From: Pleurostoma richardsiae
Lineage: Eukaryota > Ascomycota > Sordariomycetes > Calosphaeriales > Pleurostomataceae
Direction of reading: 5' to 3'
DNA length: 64,000 bases
Assembly (NCBI GenBank): GCA_030052745.1
Contig: JANBVO010000002.1
Location: forward strand, 1,302,001 to 1,366,000
Shown: piece after piece, positions 10,279 through 21,608 of the stretch
Layout: every line of letters begins with the position of its first letter
Numbering within the stretch: position 1 is the first letter of the stretch
Program-made: the position numbers and the translations under genes
The notes under the pieces: model-generated
The model's database searches: none
Seen by the model: the letters and a program-made list of their open reading frames with translations, nothing else
Told to the model about the DNA's origin: nothing

Positions 10279-11286
10279 ATGGCGACCATGAAAGCGTGGC
10301 AGTACTCTGGTGTCCACGGGGGACTGGAAAAGAACCTTGTCCTCAAGGACGACGTCCCGCGGCTGGGCCCACCCGGCGACCAGGAGCTGCTCGTCGAGGT
10401 CATCAGCGCCAGCATCAATCCGGCCGACTACAAGGTACCCGAGCTCGGTCTCATCGCGAAGGCCATCATCTCGACGCCCGCCACCCCGGGCGCCGACTTC
10501 TGCGGGCGCGTCGCCGCCGCCGGCAGCAAGGTCGACTCCTTCAGCATCGGCGAGACCGTCGTCGGCAGGCTGGAGCCCACGCAGCACGGCACCCTCGGCG
10601 AGCTCATCGTCGTGAGGGCCGAGACTTGCGTCTCGCTGCCCGCCGGCGTCGACCCGGACCAAGGCGCGTGCCTCGGTACCGCCGCGCTGACGGCGTACCA
10701 GAGTATCGTGTCCAATGTCAAAGCGGGCGACAAGGTCTTCATCAACGGCGGATCGGGCGGGACCGGCACGTTCGCCATCCAGATCGCGAAGACCCTTGGG
10801 TGTCACGTCACCGCTTCCTGCTCCGGCGCCAAGGCCACGCTGTGCAAGGAGCTCGGCGCCGACGAGATCATTGACTACACCACCGTCGACGTCTCCCAGA
10901 AGCTCAAGGAGGGCGGGCAGGTGTTCAGTCTCGCGGTCGACTTTGTCGCGAAACCGCCGGACCTATACAAGGCCAGCGATGACTACCTGCTGCCGGAGGG
11001 CAAGTTCGTGCAGGTCGGGGGAGGCATGAGTGTCGCTGATTTCAAGACGACGCTTCCGAGACTATTCCTTCCTGGATTCCTTGGCGGAGGGCACAGGAAG
11101 TTCGAGTTCTTCATCGTGAAGAACAAGAGGGATGATTTGGGGTTGCTTGTCAAGTGGCTGGGGGAGGGGAAGCTTAAGGCCGTTATCGACGAGGAGTTCG
11201 ACTTCGAACATGTTCCCCAGGCCTTTGAGAAACTCAAGAAGGGTAAGGCAACGGGCAAGATTGTGGTCCACGTTGCTAAGAAGTAG
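10279..11286 (+). CDS. zinc-free MDR oxidoreductase (quinone-oxidoreductase type)
   Basis: Intronless, 335 aa. The N-terminal GroES-like fold shows LLVEVISASINPADYKVPE and PGADFCGRVAAAGSKVDSF. The NAD(P)H-binding Rossmann fold shows VFINGGSGGTGTFAIQIAK, the signature of the zinc-independent quinone-oxidoreductase branch of the medium-chain dehydrogenases, related to ToxD-like and RTN4IP1-like proteins. The zinc-binding GHE motif of true alcohol dehydrogenases is absent. The tail ends with EKLKKGKATGKIVVHVAKK, the usual family finish. The ATG at 10279 (MATMKAWQYSG) is the first in-frame ATG and sits directly before the conserved strand. The substrate cannot be inferred. Very GC-rich third positions contrast with the relic zone upstream. 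Confidence 0.88.
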   Translation: MATMKAWQYSGVHGGLEKNLVLKDDVPRLGPPGDQELLVEVISASINPADYKVPELGLIAKAIISTPATPGADFCGRVAAAGSKVDSFSIGETVVGRLEPTQHGTLGELIVVRAETCVSLPAGVDPDQGACLGTAALTAYQSIVSNVKAGDKVFINGGSGGTGTFAIQIAKTLGCHVTASCSGAKATLCKELGADEIIDYTTVDVSQKLKEGGQVFSLAVDFVAKPPDLYKASDDYLLPEGKFVQVGGGMSVADFKTTLPRLFLPGFLGGGHRKFEFFIVKNKRDDLGLLVKWLGEGKLKAVIDEEFDFEHVPQAFEKLKKGKATGKIVVHVAKK

Positions 11287-11718
11287 GATGATGGCGGCTA
11301 ATCTTCCTGAATGTTTACCTCGTACAACGAGGTCGGTCGAAGTCCCTTCAATGGGAGTAACGGCGCAGGGAGTTTTGCCGTAACTTTTCAAGAGCTCACT
11401 CTCTCAAAGGTGTTGTGCTTCATATGGGACCAGCGTCTTCTTTCCAATTTTCCCCTCATTATGATATCCTAATTGTCTCCTGAAGCTAAAACAATGACCA
11501 TTCTTTCCCCAAGCATGCATCTATCGCACTCTGCACGGCGATATACCCTGCAGGAACTTGGGGCTTATACACTATGAGGTCGATATATGATGAACAACAC
11601 TTGCATGTCAAAAGTCGAGGCTGAAAAGCTTAACTCCAGGAGTTGGTATTTCTGAGCTTTGAGTATGATATCGGCCATATTATCTCGGGATTTGCTCGTC
11701 TTGCACCGCACGCCTATC
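11287..11718. other. convergent 3' intergenic region
   Basis: Lies between convergent genes (MDR oxidoreductase and GNAT); holds 3' untranslated sequence. Nothing else is seen. Confidence 0.5.
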
Positions 11719-12381
11719 TCACTCTATCCCTCTAAGGGCCTTCCACTCGTCTAACATCATGCCCAGCCCAATCATATCGAACCACTCCCCGTTCATAAAG
11801 ACCACACCGCGCCTCCTTCCCTCGTCAACAAATCCGAGCTTCCGGTACAAATGCGCCGCCCTCTCGTTGTACGATGCGGTTCCAATCTCGACCTTCCGCA
11901 TCCCCGCCCACTTGAAGGCCCAGTCCAGGGCCCAGTTGATCGCCTCCCCGCCGTACCCCTTGTTCTGGTACGGCGCGGCGAGCTGGATCCCGATGCGTGT
12001 AAACCGCATCTGCTGCATCGACTCACTCAGCTTGCTCATGGACAAGAATCCAATGGGGACTGGCTTAGAGGCGTCACCAGCCGCTTTCTCGCCCGATGTC
12101 GAGGCCGCCAGGCTGTCCTCCTGCGGTAGCAGGCAGATCATCACAGCCAACAGGGAGTCCTTTAATATGCTGCTCAGGTCGTCGTCCGACTGCGATCTGG
12201 TCTTGGGCCGCAGCAGGCTGGGTGACCCCAGGCCGACGATGACCGGGTCGCTAAACATCGCCTCGTAGAAGTATTTCTTGTCCTCGTCGGTCAGATCGAC
12301 GGGGCGATAGAGCAGCCGTTCGGAATGGAAGGCTGTGTCAAAGGCTTGGGACATCGTCTGCATAACAGATGGGGCTGCCAT
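11719..12381 (-). CDS. GNAT-family N-acetyltransferase
   Basis: 220 aa, intronless. N-acetyltransferase using acetyl-CoA. The conserved core is visible: VPIGFLSMSKL, then RIGIQLAAPYQNKGYGGEAI, where QNKGYG is the Q/R-x-x-G-x-G/A acetyl-CoA pyrophosphate loop, and NERAAHLYRKLGFVDEGRRR, the C-terminal strand and helix with the typical YxKLGF. It resembles RimJ/RimL-like Acetyltransf_3 proteins. The start at 12381 (MAAPSVMQTM) is preferred; an in-frame ATG at 12447 would add 22 residues without family features. The acceptor substrate (amine, amino acid or small molecule) is unknown. Confidence 0.85.
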   Translation of the reverse strand: MAAPSVMQTMSQAFDTAFHSERLLYRPVDLTDEDKKYFYEAMFSDPVIVGLGSPSLLRPKTRSQSDDDLSSILKDSLLAVMICLLPQEDSLAASTSGEKAAGDASKPVPIGFLSMSKLSESMQQMRFTRIGIQLAAPYQNKGYGGEAINWALDWAFKWAGMRKVEIGTASYNERAAHLYRKLGFVDEGRRRGVVFMNGEWFDMIGLGMMLDEWKALRGIE

Positions 12382-13075
12382 ATTGGCGGAGTATTCAGGG
12401 GGTGCTTGCAAAGAGTGTCTCGTGTGTAGAGCAACCGCCAGGAACAACTGTATATCGACATCTTGGTTGCTCGAATCTGACTTATCAGGGACACTGCCAT
12501 TAAATACGAATACCGTTAGTTAGTCGTCTCATTTTATTGAAATATATGACGATATGCCGTCTTTGACTCACCCCTCAAAGGGTGCGTGTCGAACTGCGTG
12601 TCTGCAGACGCGGCAGGACGAGCTGTGGTGCGTCCTTCTTGACCTGGACTAGACTGCAATATTCTCATTCGCCTATCCGAAGATCCGTTATCTGAAGGAT
12701 TCATCCCAGCATCCGGCAAATATCTACAGGATGCCTCTAAACAAATGTTACAGTAAGTTCCTTTGCCCTGGATGTGACAGTCATGCAACGTCATGGCCTG
12801 CTTGGTTTGACGATATTAGCTTCGCTGCTGCCTAGCTCTATAAGCGGTCGCGATATGCTTCGGTATCTAGAAGAAACACAGACCAAAACAGAAGAACCAT
12901 CACAGCGAGTCCTTGTTGACAAAGACCGGGGAACAATAACTTCAAACGAAACACTTAAGCTGTCTAGCAAAATCATTCTGGCGGGACTTACGTCCTTGAG
13001 AATGCTTTAAACCCATATATGTCATCCTCTCTCGGGCATTGACCCCCAAACCACAGCACCTGATGACCACAACAA
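12382..13075. other. intergenic, GNAT to membrane protein
   Basis: Contains the GNAT promoter and the 3' end of the membrane-protein gene. An open frame at 12774-13010 (plus) has no recognisable features and I leave it out. Confidence 0.45.
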
Positions 13076-14375
13076 TCAGAACGGAGGAGGCGGCATCCCA
13101 CCGGCAGGGTGAGGAGGAGGCGCCCCGCCGGACGGTATTCCTCCCGACATGAACGCGGGCATCGGCTGGTAGGGAGGCAGCGACATCCCTCCCGCCTCAT
13201 GGATACTCGCTCCTGCCCCCGGCACTGCCGCCATCGGCGGCATCTGCGGGAACTGATCCGACATCTCCCCGGAGATGGTCGAGGCGGCCGTTGACATGGC
13301 CATCTCGGACGATATGTGGCTGTCCAGACCTCGACCCTGGGAAGCCGGCCCCTGCGACTGGGTCACGAACTCGGGTGCCGTTCCGGGTCCCGCACCATAG
13401 CGGCGGCGGGAGCTAGAGGACGAAGGGCTGGTCATCGATGACCCGCTCTTGGGAGAGCCACCATCGGGCCTGGTCATCCAGATGAAGAAGATGCGTGCCA
13501 GGAAGCCGGCGCTCACCAAGGTGGGAATAAGCTGGGCGGCCGTGGAGACATCGCTGACGCCCTTCAAGTGATTCCACTGGATGACCAGTTCAACGGCGAC
13601 TGTCATGAGCGTCGCCACGATGAGCTCGAAGGTGCTCTGGAGCTGTTGCAGAGCCTCAATGTGCACTCTCCTGGTCGCAGCCCCGTCGGTGGTGAGCAAA
13701 GCCAATCGAGATATGGCAGATCAGAAGGCACAACTGGGAGGTAAAACCTGTGCATAGAGTGGGCGACCTACCTCAAGCGCCTTTTTGGCTTCTTCCTATA
13801 ACCCCTAATCAGCGCCATCGCAACGCACAGCCCCCACATGCCACCCAGCAGGAAGGCGATGTTGAAAAGGATGTTCCAGGCAATGAAGCCCCCGTTGTCG
13901 ATTGGGATCTTGGCGAACAGGAAGCCGTATTGCTGGCAGTCTAGCCTTCGCTCCTTCACGCCCGCAGTCCAGAACCACATCTGGTAGCCAAGGAGCACCA
14001 GGGACAACAAGAAGCTGACGACGCTGAGCCCGGGGCTGGACGGGGCGCGCGGCCAACGAGAAGGGTCCCAATTTGGGCTGCATCCCGTGATGAGACGCCA
14101 GAGGAAGAGCGGGATGGTGAGGTAGAAGGAGCCGAAGACGAGCAGGAGAACAACGTAAATCTCGGCGGGACTGAGGGCATTCGCCGTGGTCTGGATGATC
14201 AGGGCCAGAGATGTGGCCAGGACGAAGAGGGCATTCAGAAGGCGGAACCCTGAGTCTCCGGTGCGGCGAGCCAGGGGGCGACGACGAGGGCGAACCACTG
14301 CAGATAGAATCCGGTGCGGATGCCCAGGCCGTACATGGCAGCGTTGCCCTGAGTGGGCGTGCAGTCCGTCATCAT
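13076..14375 (-). CDS. multi-pass membrane protein, unknown function, apparent frameshift
   Basis: I recognise the style of a Pezizomycotina orphan membrane-protein family but no function. From 14375 the frame reads MMTDCTPTQGNAAMYGLGIR and on through YLQWFALVVAPWLAAPETQG. It then needs a one-base shift near 14246-14252 to continue as FRLLNALFVLATSLALIIQ, with further hydrophobic segments (IYVVLLLVFGSFYLTIPLFL, VVSFLLSLVLLGYQMWFW, IAWNILFNIAFLLGGMWGL). An intron at 13671-13771 joins RRLR to RVHIEALQQLQSTF. A further hydrophobic stretch (TLMTVAVELVI, LIPTLVSAGFLARIFFIWM) and a Ser/Pro/Gly-rich cytoplasmic-looking tail end at 13076. No splice signals explain the frame change, so it is either a sequencing/assembly error or a recent disabling indel. 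Confidence 0.65.
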
Positions 14376-15162
14376 GGATTATAGAAGGCTACCTTTGGTG
14401 GCCTGGTCGGCTCCAGCAGATATTGACTCCTAAGGAGAGAAGTCGTCAAGATGAGCATGCGCCCTGGAGAACCCTACGAGATGGCTTCTACGTTTCCCGC
14501 ACGCCTTTGCCCACAGCCATTGGGGAGCTGCTTCAGGGATGCTTAGGAAGGGTCACGACCTCTTCCATGGGCGGTCTCTGTCCCCATCCTCCCAGCCCCT
14601 CTCCACATGCCAAACGCGGCAGCTGTGTCTAGAATACGGCGCACGACGTGCTCGCAGCAGTTCAGGCATGTGGGGATAACGCACGCAGCCGAGTCTCTGC
14701 CTGTCGACGACACCTCGGTCGAGGTATTCATTGGGCCGATCGTGCTCCCTTGTGCGACTCGACTGCGTGCGCTTTCAATTATGCATGTCTTGCAGGCAAC
14801 GTTGCCGTCCGACTCTAGGGCAGGCCGGGTGCCGTCTCGCTAAGCACGGTGACGATCTCCTCGGCTGCTAGCAGAAGGAAATGGCCAGTTATAGAGCTCG
14901 ACGAACAGCCATCAGGCCGCGGAGGTGAGGCTCTCATGTCTCCGTCGTCATCTAGAGGAGGGCTCTGCCATGAACCGGGACGTGTAGGATATGGGTTGAT
15001 AGGCTGACATCTGTGCTAACAGCTAGATAAACCAACGCTGACATGATGGAAAGCAAAAAAGTACGGCGCTCAGAACATTAAATGCGAGCTTGACATGTTA
15101 CCACAGCTCGTGGACCAGGACATTAGTAAGAACCTGCGATCCTTAACTCCTTACAGTGGCTC
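14376..15162. other. intergenic, membrane protein to AhpC-like gene
   Basis: Promoter of the membrane-protein gene and the 3' flank of the AhpC-like gene. No gene or repeat is seen. Confidence 0.45.
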
Positions 15163-16414
15163 CTACGCCCCGGCGTCCGCCTTCATCTGGCCCATCTCCC
15201 TCGCCAGGCTTAACCCCGTCCCCTTCCTCGTCTCTAGCGCCTTGCTCCACCTCTTCTTGTCCTTGGCCGGCTGGCCCTGGCCGTCCAGCCCCAGGACCTC
15301 CATCAGCTCCGGGATCTCAGCGTGGTCGCGCGTCGTCCGCATGCGGTGGCACCACGTAACCCTCTTCTCCTCGACCTCTCTCTCCTCGTCGCCATCTACC
15401 CCAGCACCGCCACCGACGGCTTCGGAGCTCATGCTCCCGAGCTGACGGTCGGTGCCCTCGCGCGGCTCGGGCGTCAACACGCTCAGGGGCTCAAAGAGGA
15501 ACTCGCCGCCGATCTGCCGCTGGTCGCCCCCCTTGGTGGCGAGCCCGGACCCCAGCTGCTTGAGCCCCTGGACGACGGACTCCAGCGACGACTTGAGCAG
15601 CGACTTGCGCATGTACGCCGGGCGGGAGCCCAGCGCGAGGGACTTCACCATGCCCAGCTCCGAGTACAGCCTGCGGGTGGGGTCGGCGTAGACCGGGAAG
15701 GGGCAGCCCGTGGCGGCGGCGTACATGTCGATCAGCGCCGGGTCGCCGCAGCCCACGACGGCGATGAAGGTGCTGATGGGCAGGGCGAGGAGGGCCTCAG
15801 GGGAGATGGAGGCGGAGAGGGTCCGGAGGTATTCTTGACAGTTCTGGGATGGGGTTTAGAAACGTAGGGCAAAACGACAGGCGTATCAACTGCATGAGCA
15901 ATGATTTCCTCTGTGGAACGAGAGGCGATGAAGGCCGTTGCGAAACGGGGTTAGGGTTAGACTTAGTGTTAGGGTTGGACATTGTTGCACTTACGCCGCA
16001 GTAGAAGTGTCGGACGAAGATGATGAGAACGCGGCGAGCGACGTTGCGCCCGCTGTACAGGCTCTTGAATGTGTGAGTCTTGCCGTGCTTATCAAGGACG
16101 ACATAGTCCTTGATCCTGCGCAAGGTCTCGACTGACGGCAGCTCATCGTTGGTCAGCACCTCGCCGTGGAAATCGGGCGGGTTGACCTCGTCGTCATGCG
16201 CGGATGAGGCCTGACCCGCAGCATCTGGCTCTTCCGCTTGGGTCTTCTCATCTTTCGCTGGCGTTGACGTCGTCGTTGTCATGGCAGCAGATGCTCTCAC
16301 TGCAGATGCCTGCGGCGCCACCGTGCCCACGTCTGGAGGTGCGGCGCTGGGGGTGGTACTTGGTTCTGGCTCGGACTTGGCCGGCTCGGTGGCAGGATCC
16401 GAAGATGCAGCCAT
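15163..16414 (-). CDS. AhpC/TSA-type thioredoxin-fold protein (PRXL2-like)
   Basis: 366 aa from two exons, 16414-15995 and 15843-15163, with an intron at 15844-15994. A low-complexity Ala/Thr/Pro/Glu N-terminus (about residues 1-85) precedes the fold. The core reads RRVLIIFVRHFYCG spliced to NCQEYLRTL, so the strand-loop with two cysteines (C-x-x-C) sits exactly at the exon junction, as expected for the peroxiredoxin-like PF13911 family. Then come STFIAVVGCGDPALIDMYAA, CPFPVYADPTRRLYSELGM and a LGSRPAYMRKSL block common in fungal members. Role: probably thiol redox or peroxide handling, not proven for the fungal proteins. The C-terminal tail is acidic/glycine-rich then lysine-rich. The intron is longer than its neighbours and carries a telomere-like motif. 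Confidence 0.85.
15947..15979. repeat. telomere-like TTAGGG motif inside an intron
   Basis: The plus strand reads GGGGTTAGGGTTAGACTTAG then TGTTAGGGTTGG: two perfect TTAGGG units plus degenerate copies, inside the AhpC-like intron. On the gene strand it becomes repeated CCCTAAC, which also fits the fungal CTAAC branch-point consensus, so it may act in splicing. Confidence 0.6.
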
Positions 16415-18239
16415 GATTTAAGCTTTCTCGATACCCTAGAAGGGTCCTGGACGACGGGCTAGCCAAGATTCAATTGGCCGTGGTCGCTGTAGAACCCTCT
16501 CCACGGACGATATTCCGCGACAGAGACACAGACAAGGATGATATAATGGATAGCAAGTGAAGCTTCCTTTTCTTTCAGTTTGCGGCAGGAAGCTTTCTGT
16601 ATTTATGTATAAAGTTATGAGGTGTGAGCTAAGATCTTAGGTCAGTGCGGAGGAGGTTCTCGTCTTGGAGAGCTGCGGACACCAGGGATGAAGTGACAAG
16701 GGCCTTTTTGTCTCCACCGCCACTGACAGCCTAGAATGATTGTACGTTTGTCCTGAATCAGAGAAAGAAAGAAATGGTCAGAACTCTAGCAGGGACGGCT
16801 ACTCCGTCTGATGACACGATCGCAGCGATAACCTGCAGCTTCTGGCTCTGACTTCTGAGGGTAACAAGGACCATCCGCGACCGTTGTCGCCTCTCAATAC
16901 TGTGGTTTCACATGCGTGCCAGATTCCACGCCTGGCGCATCAATTGCCCCTTACTCCCCCTCAGTTATTAGCATGCAGCTTTCAGCGCCAGCCACTGCTC
17001 TCATACACTATACACTGATTACGTCTCGGGGTTCTTAGGCGATGTGATTCATAGGCGCAAGAAGCTGACCGGCGACAAAAACTCGCAGCTAACCTGATAT
17101 GCACGCTCTTTGCCTTGCTGAATGAAGTACTGTCTCCACGGCCCATTTCAAGAGCTCTGAAAGCCGCAGTATGCGCGTGTAACTAGCATGGCTTTAGCAG
17201 CGGCTCAGTAGTCTATCTAATAGACTCGCAACGCTGACCTTCAGATGCCTGTCGCTCGTCCGAGGCGGGGGATGCTCGAGAAACGGCTTTCTAACCCTCA
17301 GTCTCGTGCGAAGTTCACTACACCAGGCTTGCGATGACCCTTTTTCATCCCCCTGCTGTGTGGGTTCGGAGCACATTATCAGCAAGGTAAATCGCAGCCC
17401 ATAACGGCCACGCAGGACTGAAAGAATGAATGTTTTAAATTATCAGTGTTCTGAGATGGGATAGACTGACAGGCCTTGCGGCACTGCTTCGTCTACTCCC
17501 TGCCGTTGCTGAGTGAGGCTCGAAGACACATCGCCCTAAAAGGCTGGATGTGGCGTCCGCTTCAGCTGGCGATGGATATCCCGGCAAGCTTGGGGGAAGG
17601 GAATGAACCCCCCGCCGCGAACTCGAACGTAGCTAAGCTTGTGCCCAAAGGGCCAAAGAAGCGAATAATGTGGAGTAGCTCCTTCATCACGCGTTGAGGA
17701 CAGCGCCTGTACATGTAGAGGCAGGCAGGCCGACTGCAAGGAAAGCAAGATGGGCAGTCCATATCGCGACTGAGAACCATCACAGCCCCCGTCATATTCC
17801 CCAACAAACCCGACAGCGAGTCTTACACCACCACCATCCCTATCTCCTCCCCTCCTCTCTCTCCCCACAACTGCAAGAAGTGAACAATCTGCAAATACTT
17901 CCCCTCGCTCCACCGCATGTTGGATGTGGTGATTCGTTAACTGCGCCATCTCGCACCTCCTATACCGCTCGTCCGCTGGCCGGGGCCAGGGGCCTTTCCT
18001 AAAGACGGTAGACCTTGACGGAGTTCCGTAGGTATGTTGACCATCCAGGACAAGATCCAAGCCCGGAGGCTAGGCTTGTGAGGGCGGATGGAATGGCGAC
18101 CGGCCGAAGCTCATCTCGTGTGCGCTCATACCACTGCTAGTATGTGACCGAGGTTCGGCTGGCTCATGGGGCTGACCGTCCTGCCATGGCTGGAAAAAGG
18201 GATGTTGCGATGAAAGATCATCCGCACAAAGTCATGCAC
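16415..18239. other. 1.8-kb region without a recognisable gene
   Basis: Contains the promoter of the AhpC-like gene and the 3' flank of UPF1. Open frames such as 17536-18060 (minus) are short, of odd composition and match no family I know. No repeat or RNA gene is seen. Confidence 0.45.
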
Positions 18240-21200
18240 TCAGTCGTATCCCGAACCGCCAATCTGGCTGGCAAAAGCTGTGCTAATACTCTTCTCGTCG
18301 TCGTCATAACGGCGCCCGTACCCGTTCCCTGGCCCTATTCGACCACCGCTCTCGACGTACTGCTTGAGTCTGTCGCTCTGGCTGTAGGAAGTAGGGCGCG
18401 CAGCACCGATGGCTTCTTGTAGTCCGGCTCCGAGGCTGGCACCGCCCTGTCCCACGCCCTTGCCGCCAATGACGCTGGAAGTTGCGTCAGTGTACTCGGA
18501 GGTGGCAACACTCTCCCCAGCAATACTCTCGGTGCCGCGGTTACGACCTTTAGCTCCGGATCGCCCAGCTGGATTGACACCCGGCAGGCCGGGCCATTGT
18601 TCAGGGCTGAAGTTCGAAAACATGTGCGGGTAAGCGGAGCTCAATCCTGCACCACCGAGGGCGGAGCTGTGGATAGACGAAACATCATCAGGAATGTAAG
18701 ACATCATTGAGCCCGAGTCAAAGTCGCGAGTGGACCCGTTCATACCGTATCGGCCGTTGGAGTAACCGCCGGCCATGTACTGCTGCGGCGGGCCCTGCTG
18801 TTGCTGAGCATATCGCTGGGGACGGTAGCTGGTCTTCGGTCGGCTAAATTGCAGAAGGGAGGTCTGTAGGTTCGTGAGAGGACCCTCGACGAGGCACTTT
18901 CTATCCTTGAAATGGACGAGCAGGTGGTGCCACAGCTCATGCTTCGAGAGAACCTTCGGGTTTCCAATGATGACCAGACCGTACTTGGCACGCGTGAGAG
19001 CGACATTGAGACGGCGAGGATCAGACAAGAAGCCGATACCCTGGTTGTCATTGGATCGCACACAAGACAAGACAATGAAATCCTTCTCTCGACCCTGGAA
19101 AGCATCGACCGAGGCGACCTCGACCTCCTTGTAGCTCTCCTTCTTGAAGGTTCCGGTGTTCTGCATGGTGCTAACAATGTAGCTTCTCTGGCCTTCGTAC
19201 GGAGTAATGACACCAATGTCAGCAGGTTTGACGCCAGCCCTGAAGAATCTGGTGACGATCTTCTCGACGTTGGACGCTTCGGTACGATTGAGGTACGAGG
19301 TGCCCGAGGCAGAGATTTCTTCATTACCCAGGTTGGACCAGAACATCATGGGTGTATCGGCCACGGGCCAGGGGAAGTCGACATCGCGGCGCAACCGTTG
19401 CTGAATGGTGACACCATTCTGCAGAGAGCCTTCGTAGAACATGTTGGAAGGAAACTCGGAGAGACAGGGATGCATTCGGTACTGAACATTGAGGCGAATG
19501 GGCACAAAGCTGAGCTTTACCAGACGTTCGAAAAGTGACTGGTTCAAGCCCGCCTTGGCTGCCTTCTTGTTCATGATGACGGGACCAAGCTGCTTGTGGT
19601 CGCCAACTAGGACTACCTGCTTGCAGCCGAGCACCAGAGGGATCATGCATTCGGGTTCCGCGGATTGGGTCGACTCGTCGATGAGCACGTTCCGGAACTT
19701 CATCTTCGACAGGCGTGGATCGCCGGCGCCAACGCAGGTGCAGCACACCACGTCCGCGTTGCTGAGGATCTCCTTCTCTGCGGCGCGTGTGAGTTGCTTG
19801 AACTTTTTCTCGTCCGCACTAGACAGTTCGCCAATATCGGTCTTCAACTGCATGAGCTTGGCTAACTCAGGGTTCGTATCGTTCATGCGGACTTGTTCAT
19901 GCAACGCCAGGAAGCTGACGGATGACTCCACGTCCTCCCTAGACTTTGCAGTGAGACGTACGACCTTGAGTCCTGTGCGGTGCACCCGTTCGCAGAGTTG
20001 ATCGACAGCGACGTTCGATGGCGCGCACACCAGGACCTGGCTGTTGTTCAACTTGGCCAGATGGTAGATGATGGTCGCCGAAGTGACCGTCTTGCCTGTT
20101 CCTGGAGGGCCCTGAATCAAGCTCAGCGGGGTGGACAGGACAGCTCTGATCGCACTAATCTGACTGCTGTTTAGGTCAGGCAGGCCAGGAGCCGTGAACT
20201 TCTTAGGCATCTGCGTCTTCATAGGCGCAACAGCAACCTCGTGGCCCAGGAGCTTGTGGAAGATGTACCCAGACACGCTCATCTCGTCGACCGCAAACGT
20301 CTTCATCGCCGCCTGCATTCGGTCGTAGGATGTAGCCTTCCAGACGTAGTCGGCCGAGAAGTTGTGGGTGCAGTCCGTTGGAACGGACTTATCGCTTCCA
20401 CCTTTCCGCAGCTCTAACGTGACCTCATCCGACTGATTGTTGGGGATTTTGACAACATAGCCGACGCCTTCCCAAGGAGGGCGGAGCTCGCCCTTGTACT
20501 TGAGTCGCATCTCGTCTCCTACAGCAAGCTTGACATCTCCGGACTCGATCTTCGGAAGAATAAAGCTGGCCAAATGCTTATTGTTCAAGCCATAATCCCA
20601 CCTGACAATCAAGCCATCCTCAGACTGCGCTTCCTTGAGCTTCTTATCGTAGTCAGACTCCATTTTGACAAGAGGGCCAAAGATATTCTGATAATGGTAC
20701 GGGTCGTCGTATTTGAGCAGGACTGGGTGGGGGTCATCATCGACGTTGGCAGCCTTTTCAAGATCGGCTACAGTGGCATTAGCATCCTCCTTCCACATCT
20801 CTTCGAGTTTCGCAATGGTGGGCGGCGTCAAGTGTCGGGCGCGGAGCTGCTCTGCGTCTGTTGGCGGAGCCACCAACCAGCTCAGGAAAGATCTGTCCTC
20901 GATGAGAGGCTGCCATCTCGATATGTCCCAACTCATGTCCTTTGAGGATGTGCTGGCGGCACATGGCTGTCTGCAGAGCAGAACAACGACGGTGTCAGAC
21001 TTGGCAGGTATGAACCCAAGCAGGAAGACATTCTTCGTTCCGCAATTGTAGCATTCTAGGACGGTGTCGCCAAGCGCGGATTGAGGGTGCAGCTGGACTT
21101 CCTTATGCCGGGCGCGGACAAGGTGATTGACGATGTGCGATGAGGTCGCATTTCCGCGAGCGCTGCAGAACCACTTGTTGCAAGCCAGGCACTTGACAAC

Positions 21201-21608
21201 AGACGCTGGCGAGTGGATTCCACAATACCTAGAACAGTGTTAGCCACGCCCAGCGCAAGAAGGATCAAACGCGGCAGGGGAAGGGTAGGGAGAATAGACT
21301 TACGCGCACGCGTGAGCCGGGAGCTCCTTGTCCTCCTCAGGTTGTCTCAGTTTCAAGCCCTTCATCCCCTCTACCGGCGCGCTCGCAAGGCTTTCCTCAT
21401 CGTCTTCGTCGAACACCTCAGTCTCGTTATCGTCGTCGTCGTTTCGCCTCCGGGCATTCCCAAGCCCTCCACGTCCAGCGTATTTTCCATATAGCAAGCT
21501 CTCGTCGGGGTCGATGTTGGAGAGCTCATCGGCGCCGTCGGCCTTGATCGTATCTGCTGAATCGGACACGAGGTGGTTTCCAAGATGGTTGAAGGCGTCT
21601 TGGTTCAT
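18240..21608 (-). CDS. upf1: UPF1/NAM7 RNA helicase, nonsense-mediated mRNA decay
   Basis: ATP-dependent 5'-3' RNA/DNA helicase of superfamily 1 and core factor of nonsense-mediated decay. Two exons, 21608-21304 and 21228-18240, with a 75-nt intron; 1,097 aa, normal for the family. An acidic N-terminus is followed by the Cys/His-rich UPF2-binding domain: the exon junction joins AHACA to [20 protein letters not shown], then [15 protein letters not shown] and [14 protein letters not shown]. The helicase core has Walker A GPPGTGKT at 475-482, [11 protein letters not shown], the DEST box ([13 protein letters not shown]), [30 protein letters not shown] and [11 protein letters not shown]. The tail is Gln/Gly/Ser-rich with no strong motif. 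It is divergent from IMP4 over a shared 0.65-kb promoter region. Confidence 0.98.

Noticed and set aside
17536-18060. 174-codon minus-strand frame in the 16.4-18.2 kb gap
   Set aside because: No family resemblance, odd composition and overlapping frames of similar quality.
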